DNA of 64,000 nucleotides, taken from assembly GCA_029556615.1 (NCBI GenBank), contig JAKQDD010000162.1, positions 1 to 64,000 on the forward strand, read 5' to 3'. Positions 42,550-51,629 of this stretch are shown here, one piece after another. The translations under genes and the position numbers were made by a program. The DNA is from Verrucomicrobiota bacterium. GTDB lineage: Bacteria; Verrucomicrobiota; Verrucomicrobiia; Limisphaerales; J093. Each line of letters begins with the position of its first letter. Position 1 is the stretch's first letter. The notes beneath the pieces are model-generated. The model worked only from the letters and a program-made list of their open reading frames with translations. It did not search any database and was not told the DNA's origin.

Positions 42550-44415
42550 CACCGACTCGAGGCGGGCGAAGCCTTCCTCGATGGTGGTGGTATTCTGGAT
42601 CCGGGCCAGGCGCGCGTAGAGCCCGTCCTGCGCCAGCAACGCCGCGTGGGTGCCGCGTTCGACGATCTCCCCGCGCCGCATCACCAGGATCTGGTCGGCA
42701 TCGACGATGGTGCTCAGGCGGTGCGCGATCACGAAGCTGGTCCGGCCGCGCATGAGCCGTTGGAGGGCTTCCTGGATCAGGCGCTCCGTTGCGGTGTCGA
42801 CGCTGGCGGTCGCCTCATCCAGGATCAGGATGGGGGCGTTCTTGAGGAGGGCGCGGGCGATGCTGACGCGCTGTTTCTCGCCGACGCTGAGTTTGACCCC
42901 CCGTTCTCCGACCCGGGCTTCGTAGCCGTCGGGCAATCGCTCGATGAACTCGTGGCAGTTGGCCGCTCGGGCGGCCTCGGTCAGCTCCGCGTCGGTGGCA
43001 TCGAGCCGGCCGTACAGGATGTTCTCGCGCAGAGTGCCGTTGAAGAGGAAAGGCTCCTGGCTGACGACGGCGACCTGGGCGCGCAACACCCCGAGGGGCA
43101 GGTCGCGGACATCCCGGCCGTCGATGAGGATCCGGCCTTCGGTGGCGACGTAAAAGGCCGGCAGCAGGCTGACGAGAGTCGACTTGCCGGAGCCGGTGGG
43201 GCCCACCAAGGCGATCTTCTGGCCGGGCAGCGCTTCGAGCGAGATGCGGCGCAGGACAGTCCGATCCGGGGCGTAGCCAAAGCCGACTTGATCGTAGAGC
43301 ACGCGGCCCGGAACCCGCCAGGGCGACGACGGGGCGGGCGCCTCGACGGGGGGGGCGGCCAGCGTGCTGGCAGACGTGCCGGCAGGCGCCACGCGCTCCG
43401 GCTCGGCGTCGAGGATGTCGAAGACTCGTGCGGCCGCGGCGCGCGCGCCCTGGAGCATCTGGTTGAGGCCGTGCAACCGGCCGATCGGCTCGTAGAAGAA
43501 CATCCCCGCGTAAAGCATGAAGGCGACGAGCTCGCCGACGGCCATTTGGCCGCGCATCACCTGGGCCCCGCCCACCCAGAGGACGAGCCCGATGCCGAGG
43601 GCCCCGATGAACTGCATGGCGGGTCCGTACCACGCCCAGGCGCGCATCACAACGAGCGTCCCCTGGCGCAGCGCCTCGGCCCGCTCGGCGAAGCGCGTGT
43701 CCTCGTGCGGCTCGCGTCCGAAGGCCTTGATCTGGCGGATGCCCTGGAGATTGTCCATGAGCAGGGCGTTCATGGCGCTGGCGGCTTCGCGCTGGCGCCG
43801 GTAGCGGCGATGGGCGGTGAGGGTGTACCACAGGGCGCCACCGACCAGCAGCGGCATGGGAGCCAGCGCCACCGTGCCCAGGAGCGGGCTGGTGCTGAAC
43901 ATGAAGATCAACGCTCCCACGATGCTCAACACCGCCACGACGCCCTGCTCCGTACCGTCGATGAGCAGGCGCTCGACGTTATTCACGTCCTCGATCACGC
44001 GGGTCATGAGGTCACCGGTGGCGCGGGGATCGAACCAGGCGACCGGGAGGCGCTGCAGCCGGGCGAAGAGCTGGCAGCGCATGTCATAGATCACCGATTG
44101 CTCGAGCCGGTTGTTGACCCGGATCCGGAGGCTGTTGAAGACCTCACGCAGCAGGAAGGCGCCCAGCAGCGCCAGCGCGGCCGGCGCCAGCGCATCCGCC
44201 CGCTGGCGCCCGATCACTTCGTCGATCAGTTCGCGCGTCAGCCGCGGATAGAGAAAGGCGAAGCCCAGCGAGATCACGGCGCATCCCAGCGTGGCGGCGG
44301 CCAGTCCCAGGTAGGGCCGGAGATAGACTGCCACCCGGCGGATCACCTCGCCCGCGGGCCGCGGTGGCGATTGAAACGTCGGATCGGTATGGGCGCCTTG
44401 CCTCGGGTGCTTCAT
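42547..44415 (-). CDS. MsbA-like ABC transporter, fused membrane and ATPase domains
   Basis: This 622-residue half-transporter exporter acts as a dimer. The six-helix membrane domain covers about 20-330. The ATPase domain has Walker A GPTGSGKST near 404-412, a signature LSVGEKQR near 507 (a Val replaces the usual Gly in LSGGQ) and Walker B ILILDEATASVD. Lipid A or another lipid is the likely cargo from family and the nearby lpxA and murJ, but this is inference. A 25-residue Pro/Ala-rich stretch separates the two domains. The ATG at 44415 is preferred over upstream codons. Its stop codon lies in a B repeat. Confidence 0.9.
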   Translation of the reverse strand: MKHPRQGAHTDPTFQSPPRPAGEVIRRVAVYLRPYLGLAAATLGCAVISLGFAFLYPRLTRELIDEVIGRQRADALAPAALALLGAFLLREVFNSLRIRVNNRLEQSVIYDMRCQLFARLQRLPVAWFDPRATGDLMTRVIEDVNNVERLLIDGTEQGVVAVLSIVGALIFMFSTSPLLGTVALAPMPLLVGGALWYTLTAHRRYRRQREAASAMNALLMDNLQGIRQIKAFGREPHEDTRFAERAEALRQGTLVVMRAWAWYGPAMQFIGALGIGLVLWVGGAQVMRGQMAVGELVAFMLYAGMFFYEPIGRLHGLNQMLQGARAAAARVFDILDAEPERVAPAGTSASTLAAPPVEAPAPSSPWRVPGRVLYDQVGFGYAPDRTVLRRISLEALPGQKIALVGPTGSGKSTLVSLLPAFYVATEGRILIDGRDVRDLPLGVLRAQVAVVSQEPFLFNGTLRENILYGRLDATDAELTEAARAANCHEFIERLPDGYEARVGERGVKLSVGEKQRVSIARALLKNAPILILDEATASVDTATERLIQEALQRLMRGRTSFVIAHRLSTIVDADQILVMRRGEIVERGTHAALLAQDGLYARLARIQNTTTIEEGFARLESV

Positions 44416-44547
44416 GAAAACCCCTGGAACACGGAGTAAACCAGATCGCCTCCGCTTTGCACGCCTGTTTTGGGCCGGGATTTCGGTTCCCACCGGCGCC
44501 GGTTCCTGGCAACCTCGGGTCGAGTGCGCGGGGAATCGACGCACCCC

Positions 44548-45537
44548 ATGATCGGCCATTCACCATCGCCCATCCTTGTCACCGGCGGCGCCGGCTTTAT
44601 CGGGTCGCACCTGACAGAACGTCTGGTTGGCGCGGGCCGTCCCGTGGTGGTGATCGATGATTTCTCGACGGGGAGCCGGGAGAACCTGGCGGCGGTGGCG
44701 GGTCATCCGGCCCTGCGGGTCCTGGAACATCCCGTGTCCGGGTGTCCCGGTCTGCGCGAGCTAGTGGCGGGGTGCGCCGGGGTGGTTCACCTGGCCGCGG
44801 CGGTGGGAGTGGACCTTGTCGTCCGCTCGCCCATTCGAACGATCCAGACGAATCTGGACGAGACCGAAGCGATTCTCGGCGCCGCGAGCGCGTCGCAGAC
44901 GCCGGTGCTCATCGCGTCCACATCCGAAGTCTACGGGAAGAGCCAGCAACCGGAGTTTCGTGAAGACGACGACCTTCTGATCGGGCCTCCGCATCTGGGG
45001 CGCTGGAGCTACGCCTGCTCGAAACTGACGGACGAGTTTCTGGCGCTGGCTTACATGCGCGAGCGAGGTCTGCCGGTGGCGGTGGTCCGGGTCTTCAACA
45101 CGGTCGGCCCGAGGCAGACCGGCCGCTACGGGATGGTGCTGCCTCGTTTCATCGAAAGCGCCCGCCGCCATGAGCCGCTGCGGGTGTTCGGGGACGGCAC
45201 TCAAACCCGGTGTTTCTGCTATGTGGGCGACACCGTCGAGGCGATCCTCCGTCTCTTGAGCGCACCCTGGGCGGCAGGGCAGGTCTTCAATGTCGGCAGC
45301 ACCGAGGAGATCTCGATCCTTGATCTTGCCCGGCTCGTGATCACGACACTCGAGTCACGATCGACGATCGAGCTGGTGCCTTACGACCAGGCCTACGCGC
45401 CCGGGTTCGAAGACATGCGCCGGCGGCGGCCGTCCATCGAGAAGCTCCATCGGCTGACCGGTTTTCGGCCGGCAACAACCCTGCGGGAGATCATTCTGCG
45501 AACGGCGGGGGCGGGCGGCTGCAGGATGGACCTTTAG
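44548..45537 (+). CDS. NAD-dependent nucleotide-sugar epimerase/dehydratase
   Basis: This 329-residue extended short-chain dehydrogenase has the NAD loop GGAGFIGS (13-20), the active-site residues STSEVYGKS and SYACSKLTDEF (Tyr-x3-Lys), and the sugar-binding region VRVFNTVGPRQTGRYGMVLP. This fits UDP-glucose 4-epimerase or UDP-glucuronate decarboxylase relatives. The product is probably used for envelope glycans. The ATG at 44548 gives the family N-terminus. It is divergent from the ABC transporter gene and ends at a terminator shared with a pseudopilin gene. Confidence 0.88.
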   Translation: MIGHSPSPILVTGGAGFIGSHLTERLVGAGRPVVVIDDFSTGSRENLAAVAGHPALRVLEHPVSGCPGLRELVAGCAGVVHLAAAVGVDLVVRSPIRTIQTNLDETEAILGAASASQTPVLIASTSEVYGKSQQPEFREDDDLLIGPPHLGRWSYACSKLTDEFLALAYMRERGLPVAVVRVFNTVGPRQTGRYGMVLPRFIESARRHEPLRVFGDGTQTRCFCYVGDTVEAILRLLSAPWAAGQVFNVGSTEEISILDLARLVITTLESRSTIELVPYDQAYAPGFEDMRRRRPSIEKLHRLTGFRPATTLREIILRTAGAGGCRMDL

Positions 45538-45570
45538 AAAAAAAGAAGGCACCCTTCCGGGTGCCTTCTT
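45537..45570. terminator. Bidirectional intrinsic terminator
   Basis: An 11-bp stem AGAAGGCACCC/GGGTGCCTTCT with loop TTCC lies at 45544-45569. On the minus strand it is followed by a run of eight T residues, so it ends the pseudopilin message strongly. On the plus strand only TTCAG follows, a weaker end for the epimerase. Confidence 0.85.
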
Positions 45571-45589
45571 CAGTCGTTGACTCGAAAGG

Positions 45590-46348
45590 TCAATTCATCT
45601 TGCTCGCCACGTACGGGAAGAGGAGCAGGTGGTCTTCCTGCGAGTTCTTCACCTGTTCGCGCAAGCGGGCGCCCGTGACCTGCTGCACGCTGCCATCAGA
45701 CAACACGACGTTGCCGGCGCCATTGTGCATCGAGGTGGACCAACCCGTGTTTTTGAGGGTGGTGTCCATGAGGGTGTACTTCAGGCCCGGCGCCTGCTTG
45801 CTGTAGCCCGTGCCGCCGCCAACGCCCGGGTTGAGCGTGGCATTGGTGATGTTGCGGTCGCCCGCCAGCATCACCTGAGGCCTGCTCTCGTCCGCATCCG
45901 GGTTCACGAAGTAGCTGCAGCCGCCGTTCTTGCCGCCTCTGTCAAGCGCCACGATCGTCATGCCGACGAAATTGCTCGGGGCGACGCGCATGCTGTCCGA
46001 GGGGCAGACCACCGTCTTGGGGGTTGCCAGCTCGTTCGACAGCGCCGCGAAAACGCGCCAGGTTTCAATCGGCTTGGCGTTGGGCGAGGACCCAAGCCAA
46101 TCCGCCACGCCGCCTTCGTTCGTTGTCACGCCCATCGGAAACCGATCTCCGTTGTCCGTGGCAAACAGGCGGAACGCAATGCCAATCTGCTTCAGGTTGT
46201 TGGCGCAGTTGATGCGTTGGGCCTTGGCTTTTGCCTTGGCCAAGGCAGGCAGAAGCATGCCAGCCAGAATGGCGATAATGGCAATCACCACCAACAGTTC
46301 GATCAGTGTGAATGCCCCGGTTTTGTTCTTCCGCAGGAGTCGGCTCAT
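45590..46348 (-). CDS. Pseudopilin-like protein with H-X9-DG domain
   Basis: This 252-residue protein has a prepilin-type N-terminus ([20 protein letters not shown], 11-30) preceded by KNKT, for processing by a prepilin peptidase. Its C-terminal part has the exact H-X9-DG motif ([12 protein letters not shown]) of the prepilin-associated domain common in Planctomycetes and Verrucomicrobia. In GAFTLIE the conserved Glu is at +6 after Gly or +5 after Ala, so the cleavage residue is ambiguous. It likely assembles in a type II secretion or type IV-like structure. It is monocistronic, between its own promoter and a terminator. Confidence 0.92.
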   Translation of the reverse strand: MSRLLRKNKTGAFTLIELLVVIAIIAILAGMLLPALAKAKAKAQRINCANNLKQIGIAFRLFATDNGDRFPMGVTTNEGGVADWLGSSPNAKPIETWRVFAALSNELATPKTVVCPSDSMRVAPSNFVGMTIVALDRGGKNGGCSYFVNPDADESRPQVMLAGDRNITNATLNPGVGGGTGYSKQAPGLKYTLMDTTLKNTGWSTSMHNGAGNVVLSDGSVQQVTGARLREQVKNSQEDHLLLFPYVASKMN

Positions 46349-46382
46349 AGTTCGATATTTGATTTTGGGTTACGGTGTGCGC

Positions 46383-46410
46383 ACTCTAAAGAATCACCTT
46401 CGAGTGTCAA
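46383..46410 (-). promoter_or_regulatory. Sigma-70 promoter of the pseudopilin gene
   Basis: On the minus strand TTGACA (46405-46410) and TAGAGT (46383-46388) are separated by 16 bp. The start codon at 46348 would be about 28 nt into the transcript. The rest of the 375-bp divergent gap to 46723 is lower in GC and shows no gene. Confidence 0.65.
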
Positions 46411-46723
46411 CGACTTTTCCATCTCTTTTTAGCAGCATCGATGCCAGTTGCCGTGCCGACTCTGCTTTGTACCCATCGAGGCGCAGGACGAGCGGCTGGA
46501 CACGATGCATCCTGTTAGTTATCAGCTACTTCGTTTGAATGGGCGCGCCTCCGTACCCTGCAAACCCGGGCTCCCAAGACCCCGTGATCGAGTCCGACCA
46601 GCCCCCCCCCGTGCCTCGTCCCGGAGTTGACCCCGCGAACTCCGCGCCGGCCTGCGTGATTCCCACGCGGGTCTCGGTTCCGTGTTGCACCGACGATGGG
46701 TTCTGCGAGAATCAGCGCCGGTG

Positions 46724-47557
46724 ATGGGCGAGTGCACGCTTCAGTGCTTTGGGGTAGGAGACGGTTGGCCGTCTTCGGACCGATCGCATTCGGCCTTCCT
46801 CTACCGACTGGGGGAGAGCACGATCCTGGTGGATTGCGGAGAGCCGGTCGGGCGCAGCCTGAAGGGGACGGGTTACAGTTACGATGCCATTGACCGGATC
46901 CTGCTGACCCATCTGCATTTTGATCATATCGGGGGGCTGTTCATGCTTCTCCAGGGGTTCTGGCTGGAGGGACGGCGCCGGCCGCTTACCCTGCATCTGC
47001 CTGCGGAAGGCATCGCGCCCATCCGGCAAATGCTCGAGGCCGGCTATCTCTTTCCGGAGCTGTTCCCGTTCCCCATGAGCTTCCAGGCCTGGGACGGTCA
47101 AGCCGCCGAGCTCGAAGGCGGCATCCGTGTCACCCCGGTGCGCACCTCGCACCTGGATCGCCTCCGGGCGGCCTTCAGCGCGAAATACCCGAGGCCCTAC
47201 GCGGCCTACGCGCTGGTCCTCGAGGGGGTCGGCCTCCGGATTGTGCACACGGGCGACGTCGGTTCCATCGATGACCTCCCGCCGCTGCTGGGAGCTCCGA
47301 CGGATCTGCTCGTGTGCGAGCTGGCCCACATCGAGCTCGAACCGCTGCTGGCGTTTCTGCGGCGGCAACCGATCCGCCGGGTGGTGTTTGTGCACCTCGA
47401 ACGCCCGCTGTGGCAGGACTTGGACACGACGCGGCAACGGATTCTCGAGGGGCTGGGAACGATACCCTTCACCGTGGCGCGGGATGGCGACAGGCTTGAC
47501 TTGGGTTCGTCCCGCGCGGGCTGCGGGGCTGGGGGGGGATGCCCCGGCCCGGCATGA
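46724..47557 (+). CDS. Metallo-beta-lactamase-fold hydrolase
   Basis: This 277-residue protein has the zinc motif THLHFDHIGG (62-71), an upstream VDCGEPVGRSL and further metal ligands in RTSHLDR, VHTGDVGS and VFVHLERP. It could be an RNase Z-like or lactonase-type hydrolase; the substrate cannot be told. The ATG at 46724 is chosen, since the frame upstream does not look like coding sequence. It is 46 bp from murJ and codirectional. Confidence 0.85.
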   Translation: MGECTLQCFGVGDGWPSSDRSHSAFLYRLGESTILVDCGEPVGRSLKGTGYSYDAIDRILLTHLHFDHIGGLFMLLQGFWLEGRRRPLTLHLPAEGIAPIRQMLEAGYLFPELFPFPMSFQAWDGQAAELEGGIRVTPVRTSHLDRLRAAFSAKYPRPYAAYALVLEGVGLRIVHTGDVGSIDDLPPLLGAPTDLLVCELAHIELEPLLAFLRRQPIRRVVFVHLERPLWQDLDTTRQRILEGLGTIPFTVARDGDRLDLGSSRAGCGAGGGCPGPA

Positions 47558-47603
47558 TCGTCCGGGCTCACGTCCGGTTGGCGGTGGCGCTCGAGGGAGG
47601 CTC

Positions 47604-49235
47604 ATGTCGCAGATGCTGAAATCCTCCGGGGCCATGGGGGCGGCCACGCTCGCCAGCCGGCTCCTGGGGCTCGTTCGCGAGCAGGCCTACGCCCACTTCA
47701 TGGGCGACACGGTGGTTGCCAGCGCCTTCAAGCTCGCCTACCAGGCGCCCAATCTGTTCCGCCGCCTGCTCGGCGAGGGCGCCCTCACCGCCGCGTTCAT
47801 CCCCATCTTCAAGCAGAAGGAGAAAACCGAGGGCGCAGCCGCGATGTGGTCGGCGGCGAACGCGGTGTTCTGCGGGCTGACCCTGTTCTGCTCGGCGGTC
47901 TGTGCGTTGGCGATGCTGGTGATCACGGGGGTGCTGGCCGCCAGTTCGATCGGGTTCAGCCGGGACGGCATGCCGGTGTTTCCGCCCTTCCCGATCCCGA
48001 TCCTGCACGAGGACACGGTGCTGATGCTGCGGCTGTTGCGGAGCATGTTTCCCTACGTGTTGCTGGTCTGCACGGCAGCGCTCTGCATGGGGATCCTGAA
48101 CGCGCGGGGGCATTTCTTCATACCGGCGCTGGGGGCGGGGCTTTTGAACGTGGTGATGATCCTCTCCGTGGTGTGGGTGGCGCCCCGCTGGGGGTTGACG
48201 CTCGAGAGCCAGGTGTTTGCGCTGGCGGCGGGCGTGGTGGTGGCGGGCGGGGCACAGCTGCTGTTTCAGTGGCCGATCCTGCACCGGGAGGGATTCCGGC
48301 TGCGCTGGGTCACCCCGTGGCGGAATCCGACGGTCCGGGAGGTGATCCGGAAGATGGTCCCGGCAGCGGTGGGCGTGGCGGCGTTTCAGATCAATGTTCT
48401 CGTCATCCAGTGCGTCGCCTTCTGGATCGACCGCAACGTGGTGGCGTCGTTCGACTACGCGGTGCGGCTCATGGAGTTTCCGCAGGGCGTGGTGGGGATT
48501 TCTCTCGCCACGTATCTGCTTCCCACCTTGTCGGGGCTGGCTGCGGAGAAGCGCTACCCGGAGTTTCGCAGCACGCTCCGGGAGAGTCTTGGGTACCTGG
48601 TATTCATCAACCTGCTGGCGTCGGCCCTGCTCCTGGCGCTGGCCGAGCCGATGGTCCGGCTGCTTTTCGAGCGGGGGGCGTTCACGGAGGCCTCGACGCA
48701 CCGGACGGCGCTCGCGCTGGCCGGCCTGGCACCGGGGCTGGTGGCATTCTCGACGGTGAACCTGGTTGCCCGGGCTTTCTACGCCCTCGGCGATACGCAT
48801 ACGCCCATGAAGATCAGCGTGGTCTGCCTGGGGTTGAACCTGGTGTTCTCCCTTTGGCTGATCGGGCCGTTCCGGCAGGCGGGACTGGGGGCCGCTAACA
48901 GCTTGAGCGCGCTCTTCAATGTCTGGCTTCTGACGAGGGCGCTTCGGCGCAAGCTTTCGCGGCTTGATTTGCGACCGCTGGTGCCGGTGGTGATCTCGCT
49001 GGTGGCGGGGGCCATCGTGGCGGGATTGGCGGCCTGGGGCACGGCGTTGCTCTGGCAGCGAACCGTGGGTCATGCCCACCTGGGTTCCAAGCTGGGCGAG
49101 GTCTTCGTGCCGATGGCGGTGGCCAGCGCCGTTTACTGGGCTCTCGCCCACTGGCTGCGCGTCCCCCAGGCGGCGGAGGTCAGCCGCCTGCTGTTGTCGC
49201 GGTTCCGTCGGACGCCGCCGCCTGCCGACGGTTGA
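47604..49235 (+). CDS. murJ: Lipid II flippase
   Basis: This 543-residue membrane protein has about 13-14 helices and moves lipid II across the inner membrane. Family features are SGAMGAATLASRLLGLVREQ at the start, AYQAPNLFRRLLGEGALTAAF, MEFPQGVVGISLATYLLPTL and NLVARAFYALGDTHTPMKIS. GAGGGAGG lies 4 nt before the ATG at 47604, the clearest ribosome site in the window, and fixes the start. Its end overlaps the convergent hisA gene by 56 bp. Confidence 0.95.
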   Translation: MSQMLKSSGAMGAATLASRLLGLVREQAYAHFMGDTVVASAFKLAYQAPNLFRRLLGEGALTAAFIPIFKQKEKTEGAAAMWSAANAVFCGLTLFCSAVCALAMLVITGVLAASSIGFSRDGMPVFPPFPIPILHEDTVLMLRLLRSMFPYVLLVCTAALCMGILNARGHFFIPALGAGLLNVVMILSVVWVAPRWGLTLESQVFALAAGVVVAGGAQLLFQWPILHREGFRLRWVTPWRNPTVREVIRKMVPAAVGVAAFQINVLVIQCVAFWIDRNVVASFDYAVRLMEFPQGVVGISLATYLLPTLSGLAAEKRYPEFRSTLRESLGYLVFINLLASALLLALAEPMVRLLFERGAFTEASTHRTALALAGLAPGLVAFSTVNLVARAFYALGDTHTPMKISVVCLGLNLVFSLWLIGPFRQAGLGAANSLSALFNVWLLTRALRRKLSRLDLRPLVPVVISLVAGAIVAGLAAWGTALLWQRTVGHAHLGSKLGEVFVPMAVASAVYWALAHWLRVPQAAEVSRLLLSRFRRTPPPADG

Positions 49236-49977
49236 ACGCGACGCAATCGGCATAGCGCACACCGGTTCCGCCGAAAAGATCCAGGGCGGAACCGATGGTC
49301 AGGTCGACACGGCCCCCGCCGATCCGGGTGACCGTCTCGAGGTCGTCGAGGGATCGCGCCCCGCCGGCGTAGGTGACGGGGATCGGCGCTTCCCCGGCCA
49401 GCAGCGCGACCAATCGGGTGTCGATGCCTCCACACAACCCTTCGACGTCGGCGGCATGCACGAGAAACTCCGCACACCAGCGTCCCAACCGGCCGAGGGT
49501 GTCCTCGTCGAGGACCAAGGTCGTCTCCGTCGCCCAACGGTTTGCCACCACCCGGTACACCCCTTCGCGCCGGCGGCAACTCAAGTCCAACACCAGACGA
49601 TCGCGGCCGATCGTCCGGGTGAGCGCCTCGAGCCGGGTCGGCTCGAAACGTCCTTCCGGGAAAACCCATGAGGTGACAATGACGTGCGACGCCCCCGCGT
49701 CGAGCCAGGCCGGCGCGTTGTCGGGCGTCACGCCGCCGCCCAACTGCAGCCCGCCGGGGTAGGCCGCCAGGGCCAAGCGCGCGGCCTGCTCATTGCCTGG
49801 GCCCAACTGGATGACGTGTCCGCCTCGAAGACCGTCGGATCGGTAGCGCGCGGCGTACCACGCCGCCGGCCGCTCCGTGACGAAGTTGACCCTGACGGCC
49901 GCGTTCTCGCCGCCGAGCGTTCCCCCGACGATCTGGGTGACGCGTCCGTCGCGCAAGTCAATGCAGGGCCGGAACAT
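49180..49977 (-). CDS. hisA: ProFAR isomerase, eukaryote (HIS6)-type HisA
   Basis: This cytoplasmic isomerase acts in histidine synthesis. The 265-residue protein matches the eukaryotic HIS6 type more than normal bacterial HisA: CIDLRDGRVTQIVGGTL, HVIQLGPGNEQAARLAL, VIVTSWVFPEGRF, RLVLDLSCRRREGVYRVVAN, HAADVEGLCGGID and TYAGGARSLDDLE. The start ATG at 49977 lies 5 bp after a secreted propeller gene, at the end of an operon of exported proteins, with no other his genes near. Its 3' end overlaps murJ by 56 bp. Confidence 0.93.
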   Translation of the reverse strand: MFRPCIDLRDGRVTQIVGGTLGGENAAVRVNFVTERPAAWYAARYRSDGLRGGHVIQLGPGNEQAARLALAAYPGGLQLGGGVTPDNAPAWLDAGASHVIVTSWVFPEGRFEPTRLEALTRTIGRDRLVLDLSCRRREGVYRVVANRWATETTLVLDEDTLGRLGRWCAEFLVHAADVEGLCGGIDTRLVALLAGEAPIPVTYAGGARSLDDLETVTRIGGGRVDLTIGSALDLFGGTGVRYADCVAFNRRQAAASDGTATTAGG

Positions 49978-49982
49978 GAGTG

Positions 49983-51629
49983 TCAGCGCCTCGTCGCGGC
50001 GGCGTACAGCCGGTTCATCGTCGCCACGTAGAGCGTCCCGTTCGCGGCGACCGCCGTCGCGCTGATGGGCGAGCCGAGGTTCGCCTCGAACAGCACGCGC
50101 TTCTCCCGGGCCGCCGCCAGCACGTGAAAGACGCCGCGCCGTGTTCCGACGTAAACGCGGCCGTCCGCCACCAGGGGCGACGCCCAGGTCTCGCCGGTCA
50201 ATTCGTGGGTCCACAGCGCCTGTCCGGTCGCCGCGTCCACGCAGTGCAGGTTCTGACTGCAATCCGACACGAACGCCATTCCCGCCGACACCGCCGGCGT
50301 CGAGAACGTGTGGCGGACCACGGGATAGGACCAGCGCAGGGCGGGCCCCTCGGGCTTGAGATCGAGGCACTTCAGCCAGGCAGCATTCTTGCCCCACCAG
50401 AGATCGCCGCCGCCCGCCACATACAGACACCCCTCATCGACCACGGGGGCGCCGAAGAAGTTGCTCGGGCCTTCGCTCTTGTTGTGATAGTAGCGGTGGA
50501 CCCCGGTCTTGGGAGCCGCCGGATCGAAGTCGAACTCCCACACTTTGCGCAGGGCTGCGACCGCGCCGGGCTCGGACGGGAGAGCCGACGGCGCGTCGCC
50601 TTCGGCTCCGGCGAGGGGTTCGAAGGCGTATATGCGGCCATTGCCTGCCGCGAGGAAGATCCGGTCCGCGCCCTCGAGGGGTGCCATCGCCGGCGGGGCC
50701 CAGGTGGAATGGAAGATATCCGGCCCGATGGGTTCCCGATCCCGCGCCAGCAACCGGCCGGTGCGCTTGTCGAGCACGACGAGGCTGGGCGCGCCGGGCC
50801 TTAGAATGCGCCGGTGCTTGTTGTCCACGCCGTTGCCGGTGTTGAGGTAGAGATGGTTGCCGCGGATGAGGACCCCGCTGTGAGCGCTGTCGTGGGACCA
50901 GATCCCGGCTCCGCTGCTCAAGTCGAAGAGCCACAGGATGTCCGCGTCCAAGGGGCCCAACTCGATGCGGTTGGGGGGTGGGGCATCAGGGATGAGGGTG
51001 CCATGGGGTGTCATGGCTGCCGGGGCACCCTGGGCAAGATCGTTGGCGGCTTGGGGCGCGTAGTAGACCTCTTCATGCTGGAACGGTCCGTCGTTGCCAT
51101 CCGCCAGGCCATCGAGGTCCAGGCAAAGGACGCATCCCCGGTTGTCGACCACGTAGACCCGATCGCCCTCGATCGTCGGAGGCGAGCAGATCCCGCTGTT
51201 GGGCCAATCGAAATAGATGTCCTCGAAACGCTTGGGCACCACCAGTTGCCAGAGCAACCGGCCCTCCGCCTCGTCCAGGCACATCAGAACGCCGCGATCA
51301 CCCTCGTGCTTCGGGTCGCGCGGATCGCCGTTGTTGGTCCCAATGAGCACTCGTCCGCGAGCAACGACCGGGGTCGCATGGGTCTCGGTGCCCAGGACTG
51401 CGGTCCAGCGCAGATTCTCGCCGGTCTTCGGATCAAACCGCTCGGGCAGACCGCGTTCGTTCGAGACGAGATTCCGGTTCCAGGCCTGTCCGTACTGCGG
51501 TTGGTCCGCGGCAGCCGTTGTCGCGGCTCCGAGCGTCAGGCCGGCGAGAGCGAGCGCGGCGAGGCCGCCGGAGCGGATCCGGGTCGGCCATGCCGGCCGG
51601 CCGACATCGATGGTGCTGCCTGGTTTCAT
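49983..51629 (-). CDS. Secreted PQQ-like beta-propeller protein
   Basis: This 548-residue protein has an export signal (1 to about 40, ending LTLGAATTAAA) and repeated propeller blades with the W-docking pattern: GRLLWQLVVPKRFED, YVVDNRGCVLCLDLDGLADG, SLVVLDKRTGRLLARDRE, LHCVDAATGQALWTHELTG and YVGTRRGVFHVLAAAREKRV. It may be a binding scaffold or a quinoprotein; catalytic residues could not be assigned. The ATG at 51629 overlaps the GHL10 stop (ATGA at 51626-51629). A fragment of a similar protein lies at 1-147. Confidence 0.85.
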   Translation of the reverse strand: MKPGSTIDVGRPAWPTRIRSGGLAALALAGLTLGAATTAAADQPQYGQAWNRNLVSNERGLPERFDPKTGENLRWTAVLGTETHATPVVARGRVLIGTNNGDPRDPKHEGDRGVLMCLDEAEGRLLWQLVVPKRFEDIYFDWPNSGICSPPTIEGDRVYVVDNRGCVLCLDLDGLADGNDGPFQHEEVYYAPQAANDLAQGAPAAMTPHGTLIPDAPPPNRIELGPLDADILWLFDLSSGAGIWSHDSAHSGVLIRGNHLYLNTGNGVDNKHRRILRPGAPSLVVLDKRTGRLLARDREPIGPDIFHSTWAPPAMAPLEGADRIFLAAGNGRIYAFEPLAGAEGDAPSALPSEPGAVAALRKVWEFDFDPAAPKTGVHRYYHNKSEGPSNFFGAPVVDEGCLYVAGGGDLWWGKNAAWLKCLDLKPEGPALRWSYPVVRHTFSTPAVSAGMAFVSDCSQNLHCVDAATGQALWTHELTGETWASPLVADGRVYVGTRRGVFHVLAAAREKRVLFEANLGSPISATAVAANGTLYVATMNRLYAAATRR

